The notes under the pieces: generated by a model
Told to the model about the DNA's origin: nothing
The model's input: the letters and a program-made list of their open reading frames with translations, nothing else
Databases searched by the model: none
Program-made: the position numbers and the translations under genes
In this document: one piece after another, positions 46,399 through 54,807 of the stretch
Layout: every line of letters starts with the position of its first letter
Numbering within the stretch: the first letter of the stretch is position 1
DNA from: Ornithinibacillus sp. 4-3
GTDB lineage: Bacteria; Bacillota; Bacilli; Bacillales; Amphibacillaceae
Assembly: GCF_040958695.1 (NCBI RefSeq)
Contig: NZ_CP162599.1
Location: 3,010,001 to 3,074,000 of the forward strand
Reading direction: 5' to 3'
DNA: 64,000 bases

Positions 46399-46492
46399 TT
46401 AAGTTTGATTTTCAAACTCTACTTCAACAATTTCACTCAACTGACAATTTAATGCATTACATATTCTAACAAGCACATCCAAACAGGGTTTT
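46399..46492 (-). pseudogene. C-terminal relic of an XRE-type regulator
   Basis: Minus strand: KPCLDVLVRICNALNCQLSE, then IVEVEFENQT and a stop, matching the end of small Cro/C1-type (HTH_26) proteins. Only about 31 codons remain, directly upstream of the methyltransferase fragment in the same direction. Confidence 0.6.
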
Positions 46493-46644
46493 ATTTAGAA
46501 TTAATAAGGGGGGAATGGCACCCTAGTCTTCAACTTGTGGATTTCGTTACATTACTCGGCTCCATACTGGTATTTTCCTTTATTAACATCGAAAAAACCA
46601 TCTAGGTTACTTCTATCACACCATTTCGCACTATTAAGTCTTTT

Positions 46645-47528
46645 TTATGCCAGGTGCTTGGACAACCACTCCTTAATAAGTGGTAAAACGTAATCGGGCT
46701 GCATTGCTTTAGTATGATCCATTTCTTCACCTTGTAAAACCTCAACATCCCATCCTAATTGCCCTAACTCTTTTTTATTTCTTTCAATTAATCCAACAAT
46801 ATCTACGGTTACCCCTCCAAAATTATCACCATAAACAATGGTATCTTTTTCACCAACAAAGGAAAGTCTTGGTATGGTCAATAGGATTTGAATTGATTGA
46901 TCATTAAAATTAACTAAGTTCTGATACAGCGTAACAAATTGCTTTGTCTGACCTGGATTCATTTTAATCTCAACATTTTCCCAATCAAATTCATCTGGTG
47001 TTTTATTTTCTGAATCAGTAAAATTAGAGTAATCATATGTGTTTTGATTACTTATAGATTGCTCGTAAGTTTTATTTGTTACAACTAACATTTCCTCATA
47101 TGGGCCATCTAACGGAGGAAATCCTCCCATTATTAAACTTTCAAGGCGATCTGTTCTAATTGCCAATTGTAAACCTGAAAGAGCCAACCAAGAATACCCA
47201 TAGTAACTAAAGTGGTCAACACCCATTTCATCTGCAATCAATAGAAAGTCCCTCACAATATTTTCGGGTGTAAGATGGTCGGGATTTGGATTACGTAAAA
47301 GGTGTCCTTCATAATCAAAATACAAAACCTTAAATTCATCTGATAGTCCATTAACAAAACGTTCCCCTAATTGAGGATCAACACCCCACATTTTGAGATT
47401 TTCAGCTTCACAACCGTAAACTGATTCCTTTGCTATTGGCAACATGATAACATTACATCTTCTTTTCCAACTAATCCTACTTCAATTTCTGTGCCATTAG
47501 ATAACTTCACATTTTTAATTTCATTCAA
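46645..47528 (-). pseudogene. Alpha/beta-hydrolase-like protein with a 5-bp frameshift near its N-terminus
   Basis: The main frame (266 codons from ATG 47445) shows LYFDYEGHLLRNPNPDHLTP, YYGYSWLALSGLQ (nucleophile elbow with Ser), SFVGEKDTIVYG (acid) and EMDHTKAMQPDYVLP (His). Upstream, from TTG 47528 with GGAGTG, another frame gives NEIKNVKLSNGTEIEVGLVG, the expected start of this protein. A 5-bp insertion (ATGTAATG in place of ATG) at about 47447 separates them. A shortened product from ATG 47445 is possible, though no RBS is seen. Confidence 0.65.
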
Positions 47529-47690
47529 TTAAATCACTCCTAAACCTTTATTACTTCTATCATATAACATTCATGCAACATTTCGATTTCACGTTTGTTT
47601 ATGCCTATATCATGCGTTTTCTGATTTGTTATGTTAATGTATCACTTGAATGTTTTACTTTAATTATTGGAAGGCAGGAATGAAAGTAAG

Positions 47691-47750
47691 ATGATCTATT
47701 CCCCAAAGCAAATTGCAGAACATCTAAATGTCAGCACCACCACCTGTTGA
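47691..47750 (+). pseudogene. N-terminal scrap of a MerR-like/DUF3967 regulator
   Basis: MIYSPKQIAEHLNVSTTT matches the start of helix-turn-helix proteins (IYTPKQIAEKLNVSTTTLRRYE) and then stops. RYEKIGF about 75 bases on may be a shifted continuation. Confidence 0.45.
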
Positions 47751-48039
47751 GTCTAGTTTAGCAGTTACACAGTAAGCAATGGGCAAGATTTCAGGAAGTC
47801 AAGTGTATTGGGCAGGTATGAAAAAATCGGCTTCCTAATGAGGGAAACCAGTGAAAATATTGGATGGGCTAAAATGGGTGAAATCATGATTGTTTGCGAA
47901 AATATATGAAGACTCGTAAGTAGTAACACGCAGTCTCTAGTAGCTTATTCGAAGCGAGAGGCTACTCTATTACAAGTTTTATATAAAGAAACCACCCTTA
48001 GCTTTTGGTCTAGCGATTCGGCGTGATTTTCTTTTTTTA
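47751..48039. other. Non-coding stretch, no gene seen
   Basis: Only scraps follow the regulator remnant. A short inverted repeat AGTAGC/GCTACT lies near 47938-47967. No promoter or complete frame is evident. Confidence 0.3.
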
Positions 48040-48339
48040 TTAACTCATTCTTCTATTCTGTTGCCTTCCCAACTGTATCAATCCGAAGGGCTGGGATCCC
48101 TTCCGATGTTTTTTCAAAATTATTTCAATTACTTTCTCCACATTCATTCTTGATTTCCCCAAAAAAACTTGGAAATTATATGGATCGGACCCTATATCAG
48201 TATTTTCCTCCCGGTAGTATAGCGTTACAGTAATTCTACTATTCCTCCATCTTATATCCCAGGTTCCATATTGTGGATGAAGTATTACAAACCAAACTAA
48301 ATTCTTCTCCCTACTATGTGTCCGTGTTTTATACATCAC
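48040..48339 (-). CDS. Hypothetical protein, 99 residues
   Basis: The frame reads NLVWFVILHPQYGTWDIRW, RITVTLYYREENTDIGSDP and MNVEKVIEIILKKHRKG to a stop. The middle is protein-like with aromatic and charged residues. The N-terminus overlaps the start of a tandem repeat and no clear RBS is seen, so it may be truncated. Not recognised. Confidence 0.4.
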   Translation of the reverse strand: MMYKTRTHSREKNLVWFVILHPQYGTWDIRWRNSRITVTLYYREENTDIGSDPYNFQVFLGKSRMNVEKVIEIILKKHRKGSQPFGLIQLGRQQNRRMS

Positions 48340-48345
48340 CGAAAA

Positions 48346-48698
48346 CCCCCACCCAAACCCCGCATTCCTTCGTCCAAGTTAAAATAATGTTTTCCGACCG
48401 AACCCCAATTTCCATCCTTTTTTGGTTCAAAAATGCCCCTTTTTCACCTGTTTTTCACGTGTTTTGTTCACGTTTTTTCAGAGTCATAATAATCTTCTCC
48501 CAAAATGTTGCATAAGTGTGCCAAAATAATACTCTCCTCCGAAATCCACCACCCCAAACCCGCATTCCTTCGTCCGAGTTATAATAATGTTTTCCGCCAG
48601 ACCCTCGTTTTTCATCCTTTTTCGGTTCAAAAACGCCCCTTTTCCGCCTCTTTTTCACGTGTTTTGTTCACGTTTTTTCAGAGTTAGAATAAAGTTCA
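48346..48698. repeat. Two tandem copies of a 200-bp repeat
   Basis: Unit A (about 48346-48498) and unit B (48546-48698) match at an exact 200-bp offset: CGCATTCCTTCGTCC at 48361 and 48561, CACGTGTTTTGTTCACG at 48456 and 48656. About 150 bp of each unit are conserved and 50 bp are a divergent spacer. Each has a CACGTG palindrome. Function unknown; too few and too long for CRISPR. Confidence 0.75.
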
Positions 48699-49195
48699 CC
48701 GATATTGGAGAGAAGAGATATTGGAGAAAAGAAGTTGGGAATGAAGAAGAAACTATTGGAAAAGCCGTTGGAATGATCTTGGGTAGTTCTTCGAGCTGTT
48801 ATGAATAGATTATTGGATAAAGTGAGGAACCACAAGGGATAGAGGAGAAAAGAAGCTGGGAAAGAAGAGATGGTTTGGTGGTTTTAGGCTTGAAAAAATC
48901 CCGGAATCCTATTGAGGAAAACCGGGATTGTATTGAGTTAAACATGAGAATCGGAAATGTTTATTGTAATTGAAACAAGAAAAATTAGATTGAAAATCGG
49001 AAAAGTATATTATCTGTCGGTGATGTTTATTTTAGTTAGACAGTTTCTCTTTGTAGCAACGATACACACTCCACATGGGACGAGTTGATAGAATTGATGT
49101 ATTTGCGTTTTTTAGCAAAACGGTCGTATACGGGAACATGTCGACTGTTTTGCATGTATGTGGGAACATGTCTACCAATCGTACCGTTTACGAAA
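48699..49195. other. Purine-rich non-coding stretch
   Basis: The strand is rich in GGAGA, GATATTGGAGA and AAAAGAAG runs. AATCCCGG (48897) can pair with CCGGGATT (48931) in a hairpin. At 49132-49172 GGGAACATGTC is repeated twice. Minus-strand ORF 49036-49320 has no recognisable motif. No gene is supported. Confidence 0.35.
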
Positions 49196-49220
49196 AGGGC
49201 ACTCTTGCTAGGAGTGCCCT
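49196..49220 (-). terminator. Terminator of the AraC/GyrI-like gene
   Basis: On the minus strand AGGGCACTCC and GAGTGCCCT pair (49220-49196) and are followed by TTTTCG, about 20 bases after the ancestral stop at 49242. Confidence 0.65.
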
Positions 49221-49241
49221 CAATCATAAAAATCGGTGTAA

Positions 49242-50121
49242 TTAATAGTCTTTTTTCTTTACCGGAATCCAGATTTCGCTTCGATACTTTGGATTTCCAG
49301 TGTCTGGACTCTCGTTCCACAAAATTTCTGGGCCTTCAACTAACTCATAACTTGAAGACGGAAACCACTCTGAGTATATTCTACCCCATACATTTTGAAG
49401 TGTCTCTGGGAATGGTCCAATCGATTCAAATACTGCCCAGGTACAAGCATCAATTTTTTAATACATCAAATTCTGCTGTTTCATCACCTGAAGTTGCTAC
49501 CCCGATGTAATGATCCAACTCGCCCTTTTCTTCCATTCTTCCTTCTGAAAAATTAGTGGAAGCACTAATAATACCCATTGGTTCTACATTTGAGATTGCT
49601 TTTAATTGTTTAATAACCTCCGGTGTTAAAAATTCGGTCATTTGTGCAATCTCTTGATTGACACCTTCAAAAATAATTGGGACTCTCTTCTTAAATCCTA
49701 CTAACTTAAAAGGCCCTTTCTCAACAATACGATAGTTCATTTCGCATCCTCCTTTAATTGATAATTGAAAGGTCATTCGTGGATAAGCTTTTAATTGTGT
49801 ATTCTCACTCCTTGCCTCAGAAGGGAGAATACCATGCAGGGAATGAAAAGCACGGGAAAATGAATCAGCCGAATTATAGCCATATTTGACGGCTACATCA
49901 ATTATTCTCAAATCCTTATCTTTCAAATCAATTGCAGCCAACGACAGTCTTCTTCTCCGAATATATTCTGATAAACTTATGCCTGCTAAAAATGAAAACA
50001 TCCGCTTAAAATGATACTCTGAACAGTAAGCGATTTTAGATACTTCACTATAGTCAATTTCCTCTGTTAAGTTCTCTTCAATATATCCCAATGCATTATT
50101 CATACTTCTTAAAGAATCCAT
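49242..50121 (-). pseudogene. AraC regulator with GyrI-like domain, frameshifted
   Basis: Start ATG 50121 ([18 protein letters not shown]) with AGGAGG; a longer frame from 50187 lacks homology. The AraC HTH is [20 protein letters not shown] and [20 protein letters not shown]. The GyrI-like small-molecule domain starts near [16 protein letters not shown]. The frame stops at 49450 (VLKN), but with one A fewer in the run of six A at 49454-49459 it continues [34 protein letters not shown] and [11 protein letters not shown] to 49242. So a single-base insertion truncates the effector domain, unless it is a sequencing error. Confidence 0.8.
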
Positions 50122-50214
50122 TGAACAACCTCCTTTCATCATCAACATTATCAAAGGGTGCGTTTTTCTATCCGACAATCTGTGCACAATATAGTCGAGT
50201 CTGTTTTAAAGGCA

Positions 50215-50259
50215 GTACCAGGTACGCAAACAATTCTGAATTGTGTCTGTATCTGGTAC
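50215..50259. repeat. REP-like palindrome
   Basis: Two 22-base arms (50215-50236 and 50238-50259) are near-perfect inverses around one base, with outer GTACCAG/CTGGTAC and inner ACAATTC/GAATTGT. Similar palindromes with ACAATTCTGAATTGT centres are scattered through Bacillaceae genomes. It could be a REP-type sequence or a bidirectional hairpin. Confidence 0.6.
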
Positions 50260-50261
50260 TA

Positions 50262-50470
50262 CTAATTATATAAAGAACCAATATGATCGTCATCATAGTG
50301 AGTAATGATAATACTCTTTAAATCAATCATTTTATACTCATTTTTATAATTTCACTTTCAATTGAGGGTAGAAAATTGACATAACCAGTATCTACTAATA
50401 GCAACTTATTATTTGAAACAATTAAGCTAGGGATCCTATTGTGGAAAACCCGAATAATAGTTGAATTTTT
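50262..50470 (-). pseudogene. Metallo-beta-lactamase-fold hydrolase relic
   Basis: The minus strand gives RIPSLIVSNNKLLLVDTGYV, then in a shifted frame IDLKSIIITHYDDDHIGSLY and a stop. THxDxDHIG is the metal-binding signature of the MBL fold. A frameshift and truncation on both sides leave a fragment. Confidence 0.6.
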
Positions 50471-50910
50471 TATAATCGTTTCAATTTAGGCCTACTACCA
50501 TTTTTTAAAAACTTCAACGCCCAATGGAAAAAGTGCGTTGCAGGCCCAGTTAATGAAATAATCGTTGTCATATTTGTTCCTTTTAGCACCCCTAACGCTT
50601 ACAAGCGGCTAACTGATCTGGGAAAAAGAAATTAAATCTTATTCTCAGCAAAGCGAAAATAACTAATCGGATGGGAACTACAATTTAAGAGATTCCCGAG
50701 CCATCTTTCTGGAATGATTTCTGAACTCCTTGTAATGTTTTTTCTCTTGATTCATTTTCTCACTTCTCATACAGCAAACTTGCTTCACTTTTATCATGAC
50801 ATCACCATTACATTTCTAGTCTAACATTGGCTACTAATAACGCTTAGACAAACATTTTTTACCTAAGTGTTCAATTTTTGTTACGATAAGCTGTGAATAG
50901 AGATAATTCT
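50471..50910. other. Non-coding stretch, no intact gene
   Basis: May contain further decayed pieces of the MBL-fold gene on the minus strand. No start with RBS, terminator or repeat is convincing. Confidence 0.3.
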
Positions 50911-51132
50911 TTATTTACCATCTCTAGATGGACTTGACTTTTTCATGGATAATAAACCAATTACTCCACCAATAGCAATTAATAAAATGTCTATCGCAAT
51001 TTCCCAACCTTGAAACGCATCAATATAATTCACTAAAAACCAGCTTTTTCCACCATTTGTCAAATGATTGATCAAACCTCCTACTCCTTGGATTAGGAAA
51101 AGTAAACTCATTCCACTAATAATTTCTTTCAT
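50911..51132 (-). CDS. Small membrane protein paired with the GAP-family gene, copy 2
   Basis: 73 residues from ATG 51132 (GAGGTG upstream): MKEIISGMSLLFLIQGVGGL, SWFLVNYIDAFQGWEIAID, two membrane helices, and a short basic tail. Nearly the same as 35404-35625 except for the last residues. It is the second gene of the divergent unit. Confidence 0.78.
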   Translation of the reverse strand: MKEIISGMSLLFLIQGVGGLINHLTNGGKSWFLVNYIDAFQGWEIAIDILLIAIGGVIGLLSMKKSSPSRDGK

Positions 51133-51154
51133 ATCAAACACCTCGTTAATTTTT

Positions 51155-51868
51155 TTAATGTAAAATACCTCTAATACCAATATTAAAAAATACAGCTCCT
51201 ACTACACCTATTGCTACTAATAGTGAAGAAATCGGTGCTTCATTTAACTTTGTTTTTATTTTGTCCAAAAAATGCTGCAACTTATCTTTAAAAACAATAC
51301 TAATCCCTATCAATAATAGAGAAGGAAGCACCATTACAAGATTATAGCCAATTATTACGACTATAGATGAAATCGAAGGGATTGACAGATGATTTAATAA
51401 AAAAATCGAATAGAAATAAGGCAATGCTGTTATAAATTCAATAAGAAACACAATAACCCCTAAAATAATAATTCCCTTTATTGTTGTCTGTCTAGGAATC
51501 CATGACGTAAGACGTTCTATTGTGTTCTCTTTTGGTTTTATGAAGCTAACTAAAACAAGAAGTGTTCCTGTAACAGTATAGAACCAATTGATAAAATCAA
51601 ATTTAGATAAACTGTTAATCAATCCCAATAATGTATCTCCACCAAAGTACAGTAATAAACCAATCATAAAATAACCTAACTGAATAACAACTAAAAATAC
51701 CAATAGACGGGAAGCTAGCTGATTAGGTTGTGTAAGTAATAAATAGCCCGTAATAGCCAGCACACCAGGACTTAATATATCAATTAAGGCACAAATGGAA
51801 ATGATAAGTAGAGCTACGGACATATCTATTGATGAAGAAGGCATCATAGCTTCAATGATCTCAATCAA
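51155..51868 (-). CDS. GAP/Sap-family (LysE-like) membrane protein, copy 2
   Basis: 237 residues. SICALIDILSPGVLAITGYL and PISSLLVAIGVVGAVFFNIG are shared with 35650-36363, and the whole membrane topology is the same. Differences are spread over the loops, so the two loci diverged some time ago or arrived separately. Likely an exporter controlled by the TetR repressor encoded divergently. Confidence 0.8.
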   Translation of the reverse strand: MIEIIEAMMPSSSIDMSVALLIISICALIDILSPGVLAITGYLLLTQPNQLASRLLVFLVVIQLGYFMIGLLLYFGGDTLLGLINSLSKFDFINWFYTVTGTLLVLVSFIKPKENTIERLTSWIPRQTTIKGIIILGVIVFLIEFITALPYFYSIFLLNHLSIPSISSIVVIIGYNLVMVLPSLLLIGISIVFKDKLQHFLDKIKTKLNEAPISSLLVAIGVVGAVFFNIGIRGILH

Positions 51869-51908
51869 ATCATTAGTCCCCCTTTTTAAATTGTGATATC
51901 ATCTAAAT

Positions 51909-51945
51909 AACACACTGTGCTAAAAAGATAATAACACACTGTGCT
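51909..51945. promoter_or_regulatory. Tandem TetR operator, locus 2
   Basis: AACACACTGTGCT occurs twice (51909-51921 and 51933-51945) with 24-base spacing, in the divergent region before the TetR gene, as at locus 1. Confidence 0.78.
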
Positions 51946-51969
51946 AAGAAAGGGAAGTGATATTTATCT

Positions 51970-52563
51970 ATGTCAAAATTTGTTAATCATAACAAGAAAC
52001 GAAAGTTAATTGCTGAAGCTGCATGGAATATTATTGAGAATGAAGGTATTGAGAAAGTATCCATACGAAGAGTCGCAGCTGAAGCAGGAATGTCCCCTGG
52101 TGCGTTAAGACATTATTTTTCAACGAAAGATGAAATGCTACTGTTTATTATCGAATACTTCATAGAAGAAGGAAAAAAGCGTTCTGATCAGAAAAATTGG
52201 TCAAAAAATCCATTACAGGCAGTTGAGGAAGTGTTACTGGAGCTTGTTCCAATCGACGAAGAAAAGAAAATTGAAGCTAATGTTTGGTGGATTTTTGCCC
52301 TCCGTTCCCTAACGAGTGATGTATTAAAAGAGAAGAAAGACGAAATGACTAATGGTACATATGATTTAGCAAATTCAATGATTAAGATATTAACTCTAAA
52401 AGGTATATTATCAGATTCAGTTAATGCTGATTTAGAAAGCAGTCGGTTATCTGCATTAATTGAAGGGCTGTCATTCCATGCTTTGATAAGACCTGATATT
52501 TATACCCCTGAAAAGGTGAAGGAAGTAATCAATTATCATTTAAAAACAATCTGTAATAAATAA
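51970..52563 (+). CDS. TetR-family repressor, copy 2
   Basis: 197 residues. HTH: LIAEAAWNIIENEGIEKVSI, RRVAAEAGMSPGALRHYFS. The C-terminal domain keeps the segments NPLQAVEEVLLELVPIDEEK and YTPEKVKEVINYHL found in copy 1. RBS AAGGGAAG upstream. It should bind the operators at 51909-51945. Confidence 0.9.
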   Translation: MSKFVNHNKKRKLIAEAAWNIIENEGIEKVSIRRVAAEAGMSPGALRHYFSTKDEMLLFIIEYFIEEGKKRSDQKNWSKNPLQAVEEVLLELVPIDEEKKIEANVWWIFALRSLTSDVLKEKKDEMTNGTYDLANSMIKILTLKGILSDSVNADLESSRLSALIEGLSFHALIRPDIYTPEKVKEVINYHLKTICNK

Positions 52564-52572
52564 ACAGTACTC

Positions 52573-52611
52573 GGAAGTAGATAATTCATTCTCATTAGAT
52601 TATCTACTTCC
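52573..52611 (+). terminator. Hairpin after TetR copy 2
   Basis: GGAAGTAGATAAT (52573-52585) pairs with ATTATCTACTTCC (52599-52611), 10 bases after the stop; the T tract is weak. Confidence 0.55.
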
Positions 52612-52820
52612 ACCCTTATGGATATTAATATCGATTTCCTAAAATTGAAAAACCTTATTGAAAAGATATTGAAAAACACATAAAAATATTCGGTATCCTA
52701 ATTAAAAAAACCAGAGTAATTGTTGAGTTTTATACTAAAATGGCAAATCTGTATTATGAAAAGCATTGGTGGTGGAATTAACAAAAGATTATTTTAACTA
52801 ACACTCGTTGGGTATTCATA

Positions 52821-54389
52821 TTATACTTCTTTGATAATTTCAATTCCTGACTTAAATTCAATCGTTAATTGTCTTTCATAAATCGTTATCTTTTCAATCA
52901 ATCGCCTTACCAGTAAATCATCGTACATTTCAAGTCGCTGCGGTTGTCCTTTTAAAAACTTTGTCATTTCTTCAATCCGCTGCCTGAGACCTTCTCTTGC
53001 TGCATTTTTCATCATGACTTCCTGTTTCAGTTCCCGCAATCGGTATATTTCTTCTGCCACATCATCATAATCTTCTTTTGAATTTGCAAGCCTGAGAAGT
53101 TCCATTTGAAGTTCTTCTAACTTATCGTCAATATCAGTTGTTGGTTTATCCGCATTTTCATTCAAAACTGTTTCAATATTTTCTATTAATATATTCAAAT
53201 AGTTATCCTTGTTTCTCAACACTTCATTGATAGCTTGTACTATTGCTTGGTGTAGTTCATCTTCTCTGATTGTTTCTGCATTGCAAAGATGTGTTTTTCT
53301 TTCTAGCCTGCTAACACATCGCCATACAATAGATCTGTATCCTCGGTTATTCCAATGTACCCTTCGGAAAACATCTTCACATTCTTTACAAAAAACAATA
53401 CTCGACAAAGCATACTTGCTGCTATACACTCGTTTCTTTCCAGTTTTTCCGTTTCGGATATTTGCCCTTCGCATCATTTCTTCTTGAACTTGTAAATAAA
53501 TCTCCCTTGGAATGATGGCTTCGTGGTTATTTTCTACATAATATTGTGGAACATGACCGTTATTTACAACACGTTTTTTTGTTAAAAAATCTACGGTATA
53601 TGTTTTTTGAAGCAATGCATCTCCGATATACTTTTCATTTTGGAGAATTTTTTTAATCGACTCTGGCCGCCACTTGGATCGTTTAGCTGCGGTAAGTATT
53701 TCGTCCGCTTCAAGTCCTCGTGCGATTTGAACTAAACTGGCACCTTCTAAATATTCCCTGTAAATCCTTTTGACAATTTTCGCTTGTTCTGGATTAATGA
53801 CTAGTTTGTTGTTTTCGTCTTTTGTATAGCCTAGAAAGCGATTATGGTTCACTTGCACCTCACCTTGCTGGTATCGGTATTGTATGCCAAGTTTTACGTT
53901 TTGGCTAAGTGACTGACTTTCTTGTTGTGCTAGGGATGCCATGATGGTGAGCATAATTTCACCTTTTGCATCCATTGTATTGATGTTTTCTTTTTCAAAA
54001 AACACAGGTATTTCTTTATCCTTAAGCTGTCTAATGTATTTCAAACAGTCCAGCGTGTTTCTCGCAAAACGACTGATGGACTTTGTAATGATCATGTCGA
54101 TTTTTCCATTCATGCTATCTTCAATCATTTTATTAAACTGTTCACGCTTTTTTGTGTTTGTTCCAGATATTCCATCGTCCGCATAAATGCCTGCCAACTC
54201 CCATTCAGGATTGTTCTGAATATAGGTAGTGTAGTGTTCCACTTGAACTTCATAACTAGTTGCTTGTTCTTCGCTATCTGTTGATACCCGACAATAAGCT
54301 GCTACTTTTAATTTTTCCTTTTCCTCTGCATCAACATCCCTCGTTCTTCTCCTAGCCGGGATAACTGTGACACTTCTTGCTAAGGTCAT
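52821..54389 (-). CDS. Large serine recombinase 2
   Basis: 522 residues. The resolvase domain has [13 protein letters not shown] with catalytic Ser36, YADDGISGT and [11 protein letters not shown]; the recombinase domain ([19 protein letters not shown]) and a zinc ribbon ([25 protein letters not shown]) follow, then a coiled coil. Such enzymes integrate and excise mobile elements. It is last of three recombinase genes in one operon and starts 1 base after the stop of the small one. Confidence 0.92.
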   Translation of the reverse strand: MTLARSVTVIPARRRTRDVDAEEKEKLKVAAYCRVSTDSEEQATSYEVQVEHYTTYIQNNPEWELAGIYADDGISGTNTKKREQFNKMIEDSMNGKIDMIITKSISRFARNTLDCLKYIRQLKDKEIPVFFEKENINTMDAKGEIMLTIMASLAQQESQSLSQNVKLGIQYRYQQGEVQVNHNRFLGYTKDENNKLVINPEQAKIVKRIYREYLEGASLVQIARGLEADEILTAAKRSKWRPESIKKILQNEKYIGDALLQKTYTVDFLTKKRVVNNGHVPQYYVENNHEAIIPREIYLQVQEEMMRRANIRNGKTGKKRVYSSKYALSSIVFCKECEDVFRRVHWNNRGYRSIVWRCVSRLERKTHLCNAETIREDELHQAIVQAINEVLRNKDNYLNILIENIETVLNENADKPTTDIDDKLEELQMELLRLANSKEDYDDVAEEIYRLRELKQEVMMKNAAREGLRQRIEEMTKFLKGQPQRLEMYDDLLVRRLIEKITIYERQLTIEFKSGIEIIKEV

Positions 54390-54390
54390 T

Positions 54391-54807
54391 TTAAGTCACC
54401 TCTTCTTTTATTAAGCTATATACATATTCTGCTTGTTTAATGGGATTGTCGTATTTGTTCTCCACTTTTCCGATTGTGAATGTAAAATTAGGTGTAAATG
54501 TTTCTTCCGCTTTTGTTCTATTTAATCGTCCTAGTTTTTTCGCCCGTTTAAACCTTTCTTCTTTCAACTGTTCAAATTGCTCTTTTGATATTAATCCAGG
54601 GAATATTGCATTCCCTAGATACCTTTCATTTGTTAATATTCTAGTAATTACGCCATGTGATCGATTAATGCCAGAATCCCTTGCTGCATTAGCTAAAGAT
54701 TTACCAGATAAGTATGACTGAATTAAAAGCTTAAATTGCTCAGCTTCTATGGCATGAATTTCAATTTTGCCGTCTACTATTTCATATCCAAAGGGTGTGT
54801 GTGCCAT
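54391..54807 (-). CDS. Small recombinase-domain protein
   Basis: 138 residues with only a recombinase (DNA-binding) domain: [40 protein letters not shown]. The catalytic resolvase domain and the zinc ribbon are absent, so it cannot cut DNA alone. Its ATG overlaps the stop of the upstream recombinase (TGATGG), implying coupled translation. Proteins of this kind occur between two serine recombinases in Firmicute integrative elements and probably act as directionality or accessory factors. Confidence 0.75.
   Translation of the reverse strand: MAHTPFGYEIVDGKIEIHAIEAEQFKLLIQSYLSGKSLANAARDSGINRSHGVITRILTNERYLGNAIFPGLISKEQFEQLKEERFKRAKKLGRLNRTKAEETFTPNFTFTIGKVENKYDNPIKQAEYVYSLIKEEVT

Noticed and set aside
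48346..48698. CRISPR array
   Set aside because: The repeats are about 150 bp long and occur only twice; no cas gene or short regular repeat is seen anywhere in the window.
48455..48808. Overlapping ORFs on both strands in the tandem repeat
   Set aside because: They arise from the repeat itself; the translations are repetitive and have no start signals.
49036..49510. ORFs of 94 (minus) and 141 (plus) codons
   Set aside because: The plus ORF is antisense to the GyrI-domain remnant; the minus ORF spans its terminator, and neither has a recognisable domain.
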